From NCBI GenBank assembly GCA_016290135.1, contig JAEESW010000015.1:1-49394 (forward strand): a DNA stretch of 49,394 nucleotides. The letters are read 5' to 3'. The notes under the pieces were generated by a model that saw only the letters and a list, made by a program, of their open reading frames with translations, did no database searches and was not told the DNA's origin. The DNA is from a bacterium (lineage in GTDB: Bacteria; UBP6; UBA1177). The translations under genes and the position numbers were made by a program. Below are positions 42,688 through 49,394 of the stretch, one piece after another (positions within the stretch are counted from its first letter, which is position 1; every line of letters begins with the position of its first letter).

Positions 42688-42698
42688 AGAGGGATAAA

Positions 42699-45600
42699 AT
42701 GAGTTACGATTTTAAAGCCAGATTCAACGAAGAAGATTTTATGGGATTCGTAAAAAACAAAATGTTCCCTGGTTCTGATTTTTATTGGAAACGCGCAAAT
42801 TACAAAACCGAAGATTTTGCGTTAAATAGAATAAAATCAATAACTTTGCTGGGAAGATCCGAGGATTTTGATCTTGCCATTTACGATATGACTCATGAAA
42901 GTGAAAACGATCCTAAAGTTTCACTGACTAGGGAAGCGTTCAAGTTTATGCGTCAAAATGTTGAGGATTCAACTCCTAACGCCTTGATTATCTTCAAATC
43001 AAACAACAGTGATAATTATCGTCTCTCTTTACTTACGACAGATTACAACAAGGTCGGCAAAAAAACCGAAAGAGAAATTTCGAATCCTAGAAGATTTTCA
43101 TTTTATCTCGGACCCGATGCCAAAACAAAAACTCCGGAACAATTTTTAATAAAAAAAGGGGCAATCTCAAACCTTGAAGATTTAAAAAGCCGTTTTTCGG
43201 TTGAAGTCGTAAACAAGGAATTTTATTCAAAAATTGCCGAACTTTTTTATCGTTTCATTGATGAAGCAAAATATCCGAATGCTGATAGAAAGAAGTTTTT
43301 TGCGGTAAAACTGATTGGAAGAATCATTTTCTGCTGGTTTTTGAAAAAGAAAAAATCCGATGCCGGCAAACCGCTTATTTCTGAAGAACTTTTATCTTTG
43401 GAATCACTCGGAAAACATCAGAATTATTTCCATAGTGTTTTGGAGCCGCTGTTTTTTGAGGTTTTGAATACTCCTGTTGAGAAAAGGACTTCTGCCGCAC
43501 TTTTGCAGATAGAGGATTTTGCAAAATCAATTCCGTTTTTAAACGGAGGTCTTTTTGAGCCTGATGATGACGACAAATATCAAGGAATCGCCACTCACGG
43601 TGTTATTGAAATTGATGATTCGTGGTTTCATGATTTGTTCGAACTTCTTGAAATGTATAATTTTACGATAAATGAAAATACGCCTGTCGATGTGGAACTT
43701 TCAATAGATCCTGAAATGCTCGGACGCATTTTTGAAAATCTTCTTGCTGAAATTAACCCTGAAACTGGTGAAAGTGCGAGAAAAGCAACAGGAAGTTTTT
43801 ACACTCCGCGTGAAATTGTTGAATATATGGTTAATGAGTCTTTAAAGGCATACTTGCTGCAAAAAGTCGAAATCGATGAAGAAACTGTTGACAAACTTCT
43901 CAACTGGTCGGAAGAAGCTCCCGAACTTTCAGAGTCTCAATCCAATGGAATTCTTGAGGCTTTGGATAAAATGAAAGTTCTCGATCCTGCCTGCGGTTCC
44001 GGAGCTTTCCCGATGGGAATTTTGCAGAAAACTGCTCTCGTTTTGGAAAAAATAGATCCGCAGTCTATAAATTGGATCGTTAAAATGGTTGAAAAGATTC
44101 CTGATTCAAATATTCGCAAGTTTGTCGAAGATCAGCTCCAAAAAGAGGATTGGTCTTATGTCCATAAACTCGGAATTATTCAAAAATCCATTTATGGTGT
44201 CGATATTCAGCCGATTGCCGTTGAAATCTCAAAACTCAGATTCTTTCTTTCGCTTATTATTGACTGCAAAATCGACGATAAAGAGAAAAATCGCGGCGTA
44301 AAACCTCTTCCGAACTTGGAAACGAAGTTTGTTTGTGCAAACTCATTGATTGGACTAGGGAAGAACGATTTCGACGAGTATGCGCAATTTCATAGAGAGA
44401 TTTCATCGACCCAAAAAGCACTTTTTGAGAATAGAGAAGCCCATTTTTTAGCTCAGACAAAAGAGAAAAAAGAAGAAATCCGCAAGAAAGATAAAGAATT
44501 GAGAATAACACTCTTAAATTTACTTATCGAGAATCATTTGGTAGATAAAGTTCGCAATATTCTTATGCTTGCTGAATGGGATCCATACAAACACAATGAA
44601 GTTGCTCCATTCTTTGATCCGGAATGGATGTTTGGTGTTAAAGACGGTTTTGATATCGTAATCGGAAATCCGCCGTATGGAGCAAAGTTATCAAAAGAGG
44701 AAATAGCTTATTTTAAAAAAGTCTACGCGAATAAAACTTCAGAAACAGCAATACTTTTTACAGAAAAAGGAATCAATATTTCCGCAGACAAAGGAATTTT
44801 GGCATATATAATTCCAAAATCATTTTGTTATGCATCAAATTATTCTGGGTTAAGAGATTATATAGAACCATATTTGACAGAAATAGTTGATTGTGGAAAA
44901 GCTTTTGAAAAAGTAAAACTTGAAGCAAACATTGTTCTTGCCAATAAAAGTGTAAGGAAAGATTGCTATACAAGCTCTTTGTTCGAAGGAACTTCTTTTG
45001 TTGACATTGCACAAGTTATGAAAACCACGAAGTCTGAATTCGGTTTGTATCTGAATAGAGTTTCGGAACAGGAAATTAGCGTGGCAAAAAAATTGTGTGG
45101 TAACAAAAAGTATCTAAATGCAAAGAATGAACGCGGGGGTATGTTTCAGCGTCATATTTCTTCTGAAAAAAATGATTTTAGAGTTATTGGTGGTAAAAAT
45201 ATAGATCGATATATTACGAAAGATGTTTTTCAATTTGTATCTGTAGAAAATATTGATGCGAAGAGTCTCATACCGAACAATACCATTTTAGTCCAAAACA
45301 TTATTGCTCACATAACAAAACCGAAACCTCACATAAAAATAATAGGAGCAATTGTTGACTCAAATAATGATTATGCCGTGTTGGATACGGTAAATAAATT
45401 GATTGTTCACAAAGGCTATTCGAATAAGTTTATCTTGGGATTACTGCATTCAGTACCTATAAATTGGTTTGTTTATAAGTTTATTATGGGGCAAGCCATT
45501 AGGACTATGCATTTTGATGCAGTCGTTACCGACCGTATTCCCGTTCCATTAGCAACACCAACACAACAAAAGCCAATTATTGATTTGGTAAACAGAATTA

Positions 45601-45752
45601 TTGCCGCAAAAACAGCGGATCCCAATGTCGATACAATTGCGGATGAACATAAAATCGATTTGCTGGTTTATCACTTGTATGGACTCACATTTGAAGAAGC
45701 GAAAGTGATTGATCCTGAACTGAAGGAAGAAGAGTTCGAGGCGGCAAAGTGA
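42699..45752 (+). CDS. Eco57I/PglX-like adenine-specific DNA methyltransferase
   Basis: 1017 residues. The N-terminal 370 residues form a helical region of the kind seen in large type IIG, ISP and PglX proteins. Motif I is 'VLDPACGSGAFPMG' (D429) and motif IV is 'VIGNPPYGAKL' (N657-Y660), typical of N6-adenine methylation. The last third resembles a TaqI-like target-recognition region ('IPKSFCYASNYSGLRDY', 'VVTDRIPVPLATPTQQKP'). I see no clear nuclease motif, so cutting is probably done by the upstream PLD-helicase. It would mark host DNA and supply specificity. The target-recognition part looks more AT-rich than the N-terminal half, a hint of domain exchange. Confidence 0.87.
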   Translation: MSYDFKARFNEEDFMGFVKNKMFPGSDFYWKRANYKTEDFALNRIKSITLLGRSEDFDLAIYDMTHESENDPKVSLTREAFKFMRQNVEDSTPNALIIFKSNNSDNYRLSLLTTDYNKVGKKTEREISNPRRFSFYLGPDAKTKTPEQFLIKKGAISNLEDLKSRFSVEVVNKEFYSKIAELFYRFIDEAKYPNADRKKFFAVKLIGRIIFCWFLKKKKSDAGKPLISEELLSLESLGKHQNYFHSVLEPLFFEVLNTPVEKRTSAALLQIEDFAKSIPFLNGGLFEPDDDDKYQGIATHGVIEIDDSWFHDLFELLEMYNFTINENTPVDVELSIDPEMLGRIFENLLAEINPETGESARKATGSFYTPREIVEYMVNESLKAYLLQKVEIDEETVDKLLNWSEEAPELSESQSNGILEALDKMKVLDPACGSGAFPMGILQKTALVLEKIDPQSINWIVKMVEKIPDSNIRKFVEDQLQKEDWSYVHKLGIIQKSIYGVDIQPIAVEISKLRFFLSLIIDCKIDDKEKNRGVKPLPNLETKFVCANSLIGLGKNDFDEYAQFHREISSTQKALFENREAHFLAQTKEKKEEIRKKDKELRITLLNLLIENHLVDKVRNILMLAEWDPYKHNEVAPFFDPEWMFGVKDGFDIVIGNPPYGAKLSKEEIAYFKKVYANKTSETAILFTEKGINISADKGILAYIIPKSFCYASNYSGLRDYIEPYLTEIVDCGKAFEKVKLEANIVLANKSVRKDCYTSSLFEGTSFVDIAQVMKTTKSEFGLYLNRVSEQEISVAKKLCGNKKYLNAKNERGGMFQRHISSEKNDFRVIGGKNIDRYITKDVFQFVSVENIDAKSLIPNNTILVQNIIAHITKPKPHIKIIGAIVDSNNDYAVLDTVNKLIVHKGYSNKFILGLLHSVPINWFVYKFIMGQAIRTMHFDAVVTDRIPVPLATPTQQKPIIDLVNRIIAAKTADPNVDTIADEHKIDLLVYHLYGLTFEEAKVIDPELKEEEFEAAK

Positions 45753-45777
45753 AGGAGAGGGAGTAAGGAGAGAGAAC

Positions 45778-46899
45778 ATGACAAATAGCAAGCACAACAA
45801 TGAGGTTATTAGCGTTGCAAGTCCCCATACCATAAAAAAATTTGAGCTGATCGAAAAGTATGTGGAGGCATGGGCACATAAACTACTTCAGAATCGATTT
45901 TGTTCTGGACTTGTTTTTATTGATTGCATGTCAAATAGTGGTGAGTATGTTGACGACGAAAAAAAGCAGGTATTGGGGACTCCAGTTCGGGTGGCAAAGT
46001 ACCTTCGTCAGATTGCCGGGCAGTATTTTGGAAAGCAAATTGATCTATATTTTAGTGACTTATCTGAAGAAAAAACCGTGCATCTAAAGAGTCTCTTGCC
46101 GAGCGATACAGATAATTTCCATTGTTATGTTACCACTGAAGATGGCAATGAGCTCGCTAAAAGATTAGGAAAAGCAATCTCTAAAGACAAACACTATTTG
46201 CTCGTTTATGATCCGTATGAGGCTACTATCGATTGGAATGCCCTCATACCGTTTATCAACAGTTGGAGTGAAGTTATTCTTAACCACATGGTTTCCGATT
46301 CGATGAGAGCTGTTAGAATGGTAAAAAAGAATGCCGCTCGTAGCAAATATGAGCAGACATATTTGACAGAGTTGGAAAACCTCATCCCTTATGGAAGCGA
46401 TAAGACTGCTTATGAAAAGCGCATAGAGGAAATAATTAAGATACTTCGTAGGAACACAAACCGGAGATATTACATTGCAGCTTTTCCGTTCTTCAACGAA
46501 AAAAACGCTATCGTTTATGATTTGATTCATTGTACAAGTAACATTAAAGGGTTCAAGTTATACAAACAATCTGCTTGGCAGACATTTGGAGGAAAGTCAT
46601 CAACAAAAAATACTCATGGAAATGAACATCAGGTTATGTTCGATCTTGAAGGAAACGGGGTCTTCAAGACTATGACGGATGAGTTCTGTTATTACATAAA
46701 GGATATCGCAGAGTATCTGCAGAGTCAATTTGAAGGGAAAGTTAATGTCCCGTTTAATGATTTGTGGGCAGTTCTTGATGAGCACCCGATTTTTCCTTCA
46801 GATGGATTTAGAGAGGAAATTAAGAATGAATTAAGGCAAAACTACGGTGCTTCGGTATCACGATGCAAAATTAGCTTTGCTAGTAGAGAAAATGCATAA
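45778..46899 (+). CDS. tcmP: TcmP-family three-Cys-motif partner protein
   Basis: 373 residues. 'HTIKKFELIEKYVEAWAHKL', 'GLVFIDCMSNSGEYVDD', 'IDLYFSDLSEEK' and 'LLVYDPYEATIDW' match the TcmP family, named for occurring beside proteins with a three-Cys motif. The alternating strand-acidic pattern suggests a Rossmann, methyltransferase-like fold, but I see no standard catalytic motif. Function is unproven. It overlaps the next gene, a radical-SAM three-Cys protein, by one base (TAATG), so the pair is tightly coupled. It sits 25 bases after the DNA methyltransferase gene. Confidence 0.8.
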   Translation: MTNSKHNNEVISVASPHTIKKFELIEKYVEAWAHKLLQNRFCSGLVFIDCMSNSGEYVDDEKKQVLGTPVRVAKYLRQIAGQYFGKQIDLYFSDLSEEKTVHLKSLLPSDTDNFHCYVTTEDGNELAKRLGKAISKDKHYLLVYDPYEATIDWNALIPFINSWSEVILNHMVSDSMRAVRMVKKNAARSKYEQTYLTELENLIPYGSDKTAYEKRIEEIIKILRRNTNRRYYIAAFPFFNEKNAIVYDLIHCTSNIKGFKLYKQSAWQTFGGKSSTKNTHGNEHQVMFDLEGNGVFKTMTDEFCYYIKDIAEYLQSQFEGKVNVPFNDLWAVLDEHPIFPSDGFREEIKNELRQNYGASVSRCKISFASRENA

Positions 46900-47765
46900 T
46901 GAAAAAGGTTGTAGGATACATTGAAAGAAAGACTATGCTCTATAAAACTGGTGTAGAGTATGGTGACTATACGATGAATCATATTCAAGGTTGTGCTCAT
47001 GGTTGTAAATATCCATGCTACGCTTTTATGATGAAGAGACGATTCGGGCAAGTTAACTCATATGAACAGTGGACTGAGCCATATCTTGTTTCCAACACTC
47101 TAAAACTTTTGGACAAGGAGATCCCGAAACTGAAGGATAAAATCAAATCAGTTCAGCTCTGTTTCTCAACGGATCCGTTTATGTATCAGTATCCAGAAAT
47201 TCAAGAAATGAGTCTTGCGGCAATTGAGAAACTGAATGCTGCAGGTATTAAGTGCTCAGTCCTCACAAAAGGTATTCTTCCTGCAGAACTTGCTGAATTA
47301 TCAAAGGATAATGAATACGGGATAACACTTGTGTCTCTTGACGAGAGTTTTCGAGAAAAGATAGAACCAGGTGCAGCCCCGCTGAAAAAGCGTCTGGCAG
47401 CCTTGAAGGTACTTCACGATGCTGGTTGTAAAACATGGGTAAGTATAGAACCTTATCCAACCCCCAACATCATAGAACAGGATTTGAAAAAGATTCTGGA
47501 CGCAATTGGATTCGTTGACAAGATCATATTTGGAAGAATGAATTATAGCACTGAAGTGACTGCGTATAAGGCACATAAAGATTTTTTTAATTACTGTGCC
47601 GCGGAAATAATTAATTATTGCGAAAAGTATGGTATTGCATACCACATTAAAGACGGAACAATAACCGATAAAAAGTCGCTCAATAAACTCAATTCCAACG
47701 CATTCACCCTTGAATTTAAGCGGAAATTGCCGCAGAATGCGGGGAAGAGGAAGGAAAGGAGATAA
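46899..47765 (+). CDS. Radical-SAM three-Cys-motif protein, partner of TcmP
   Basis: 288 residues. 'HIQGCAHGCKYPCYAF' holds three cysteines (C32, C36, C40) as CX3CX3C, which should bind a 4Fe-4S cluster. 'VQLCFSTDPFMYQYPEIQE', 'AAGIKCSVLTKGI', 'YGITLVSLDESFREKIEPGA' and 'TWVSIEPYPTPNI' follow the spore-photolyase-like and DUF5131 radical-SAM layout. The substrate is unknown; these relatives act on nucleic acids or are phage- or mobile-element-linked. Coupled to tcmP by TAATG and followed after 18 bases by the AlbA_2 gene. Confidence 0.8.
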   Translation: MKKVVGYIERKTMLYKTGVEYGDYTMNHIQGCAHGCKYPCYAFMMKRRFGQVNSYEQWTEPYLVSNTLKLLDKEIPKLKDKIKSVQLCFSTDPFMYQYPEIQEMSLAAIEKLNAAGIKCSVLTKGILPAELAELSKDNEYGITLVSLDESFREKIEPGAAPLKKRLAALKVLHDAGCKTWVSIEPYPTPNIIEQDLKKILDAIGFVDKIIFGRMNYSTEVTAYKAHKDFFNYCAAEIINYCEKYGIAYHIKDGTITDKKSLNKLNSNAFTLEFKRKLPQNAGKRKERR

Positions 47766-47783
47766 ATAATTAGGAGAAGATGC

Positions 47784-49373
47784 ATGGCATTACCAACAAA
47801 TATTCACACTTTGCTTTCAGGCAACGTAGTCGAATGGGCAAGAATAGAATTCAAGGAATCGTGGAGACCTGAAGCGTCTCTCAAAACAATTACCGCTTTT
47901 GCCAACGATTTGGATAATTGGGGCGGAGGCTACATTATTCTTGGCGTAGAAGAAGAAAACGGTATGCCGAAATATCCGATCAAAGGAGTGAAATTGTCTG
48001 AAATCGACAATATTATGAAAGACTTGCTAAACAAATGCAAACTGATCAGCCCCGATTATCTGCCGATAGTTGAACCTGTTGATTATGACGACCACACCAA
48101 ACTGATTGTGATATGGTGTCCGGGCGGAGTTTTGAGACCTTACCGCTCACCTGCAGATTTTACTTATGACAAAGGAACGGCAAAACCTGCAAAGGATACT
48201 GTTTATTGGATAAGGAAGATGGCAAGCACAGTGCGTCCTTCGGAACAGGAGACAACAGAACTTTTTTCATTGTCGAATCAGGTTCCTTTTGACGATCGTA
48301 TATGCCACCAGGCCGACATTACGGATTTGAATATCACTTTGATCAAAGCATATCTTAAAGAAATCGGAAGTGATCTGGTCAATGATGTCGATAAAATGGA
48401 TTTCAATCAGCTGTGCATGAAAATGGACATATCGAATTCGATGCCGGAGTATATGAAACCTAAAAATGTAGGTCTTCTTTTTTTCAGCATGGAGCCTGAA
48501 AAATATATGCCGTGCACTCAGATTGATGTGGTCGAGTTTCCTGACGGTGTCGGTGGTGACGATATCGTTGAGACAATATTTAAGGGACCTTTGCACCAAC
48601 AGTTGCGAGACGCACTTAGATATATCAGGAACAATGTTATAAAAGAAAAGATAGTCAAACATCCTGACCGTGCCGAAGCGGACAGGTTTTACAATTTCCC
48701 TTATGCGGCGATAGAAGAAAGTCTTGCCAACGCCGTTTATCACAAAGCTTACGATGTGCGTGAGCCGATAGAAGTGCGTGTCACCAAGGAAAAAATTGAA
48801 ATTTTAAGCTTCCCAGGACCTGACAGGTCTGTGACAGTAGATGCCTTAAAAACTTTTTCTGTCTGTGCGAGAAGATACCGCAACAGACGCATAGGTGATT
48901 ATCTCAAAGAATTGCATTTGACAGAAGGAAGAAACACAGGTTTCGGAAAAATATTGAGGGCATTGAAAAGAAACGGATCCCCTTTGCCTGAGTTCATCAC
49001 TGATGCCGATCACAGTTATTTCGTGACAAGACTCTTTGTAAAAGAAGGATTTGAAGAAGTGGTGGAAGATGAAAATTATCTCCTTTCTAAAAAAGGCGAT
49101 AAAAATGAAGGAGTAAATGAAGGAGTAAGTTCGGAGAAGGCTACAGAAAATGAAGAAAGTAACCAGAAAAGTAACCAGAAAAGTAACCAGAAAAGTAACC
49201 AGAAAATTTTGGAGTTGATAGTTCAAAATCCTCAGATCACTATAAATGAACTAATGCAAAACGCGAATCTTTCAGAAAGCGGTGTGAAAAAAGTTCTTCG
49301 TGCTTTAAAGTCACAAAACCTTATCCGCCGTGTCGGTCCTGACAAAGGCGGATATTGGGAAATTGTAGAATAA
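47784..49373 (+). CDS. AlbA_2 / ATP-binding / winged-helix regulator-like protein
   Basis: 529 residues. Residues about 15-140 form a Schlafen AlbA_2 domain ('RIEFKESWRPEASLKTITAF', 'GGGYIILGVEEENG'). Residues about 290-415 resemble the HATPase_c_4 region ('YAAIEESLANAVYHKAYD', 'KIEILSFPGPDRS', 'EGRNTGFGKILRAL'). A linker with four SNQK repeats (about 459-474) leads to a C-terminal winged helix ('NPQITINELMQNANLSESGV'). Such proteins are usually annotated as putative DNA-binding transcriptional regulators and often sit in restriction or mobile loci. It is the last gene of the five-gene unit and may regulate or sense for it. Confidence 0.82.
   Translation: MALPTNIHTLLSGNVVEWARIEFKESWRPEASLKTITAFANDLDNWGGGYIILGVEEENGMPKYPIKGVKLSEIDNIMKDLLNKCKLISPDYLPIVEPVDYDDHTKLIVIWCPGGVLRPYRSPADFTYDKGTAKPAKDTVYWIRKMASTVRPSEQETTELFSLSNQVPFDDRICHQADITDLNITLIKAYLKEIGSDLVNDVDKMDFNQLCMKMDISNSMPEYMKPKNVGLLFFSMEPEKYMPCTQIDVVEFPDGVGGDDIVETIFKGPLHQQLRDALRYIRNNVIKEKIVKHPDRAEADRFYNFPYAAIEESLANAVYHKAYDVREPIEVRVTKEKIEILSFPGPDRSVTVDALKTFSVCARRYRNRRIGDYLKELHLTEGRNTGFGKILRALKRNGSPLPEFITDADHSYFVTRLFVKEGFEEVVEDENYLLSKKGDKNEGVNEGVSSEKATENEESNQKSNQKSNQKSNQKILELIVQNPQITINELMQNANLSESGVKKVLRALKSQNLIRRVGPDKGGYWEIVE
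49158..49205 (+). repeat. Tandem 12-base repeat, four units
   Basis: AGTAACCAGAAA repeats four times without change and encodes SNQK x4 in the linker of the AlbA_2 protein. Slippage would change linker length in four-residue steps and keep the frame. Confidence 0.92.
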
Positions 49374-49394
49374 ATCCTCTTAATTCTCTTAAAG

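Noticed and set aside
1-49394. tRNA, rRNA and other structured RNA genes
   Set aside because: No conserved tRNA or rRNA signature was noticed on either strand by eye; a covariance search was not possible.

Overview
The window looks like a chromosome segment from an uncultured Gram-negative bacterium of deltaproteobacterial or Myxococcota type. The evidence is mixed. There are four lipoproteins with long Asp/Thr-rich linkers and Cys-rich or 'GWACDPD'-type C-termini, a style I associate with Myxococcota-like lineages. An outer-membrane biogenesis pair (YfgM-like then BamB-like) and RpoH point to a Gram-negative cell. The lineage is inference; no rRNA or tRNA gene was seen.

Region 1 (1-8.4 kb) is accessory and AT-rich. 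It holds the start of a KilA-N gene on the minus strand, a complete type V-A effector gene cas12a, the fused remains of cas4 and cas2 with cas1 missing altogether, and a 14-repeat, 13-spacer Cas12a array. A DinJ/RelE-type toxin-antitoxin pair, an N-terminally truncated BRO/DinD-like gene and several families of dispersed palindromic repeats follow. The CRISPR locus should still make crRNA and cut, but can no longer acquire spacers with its own proteins.

Region 2 (8.4-39.0 kb) is core genome with higher GC. It encodes a SpoIID-type protein, gpmI, a TGS-type nucleoside kinase, gltX-tyrS, pyridoxal kinase, rlmN, prepilin peptidase, rdgB, the YfgM/BamB-like pair, an HU-type protein, a JAMM-DinG helicase fusion, proS, a chalcone-isomerase-like protein, rpoH, yigZ-lgt-lspA, a HIT protein, a DUF2520 protein and pyrH-frr. 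The four lipoproteins are scattered among these genes, and Lgt and LspA, which process lipoproteins, are encoded in the same stretch. Several promoters share a TTGAcA-N16-TAaAAT form.

Region 3 (39.3-49.4 kb) is an AT-rich defence-type island next to the 3' stump of a PotD-like gene. Five co-directional, tightly packed genes encode a PLD-nuclease/SNF2-helicase, an Eco57I/PglX-like DNA methyltransferase, a TcmP (three-Cys-motif partner) protein, a radical-SAM three-Cys-motif protein, and an AlbA_2/ATP-binding/winged-helix protein. This cassette, with a TcmP-radical SAM pair inside a split restriction-modification operon, is the best candidate here for an undescribed system.
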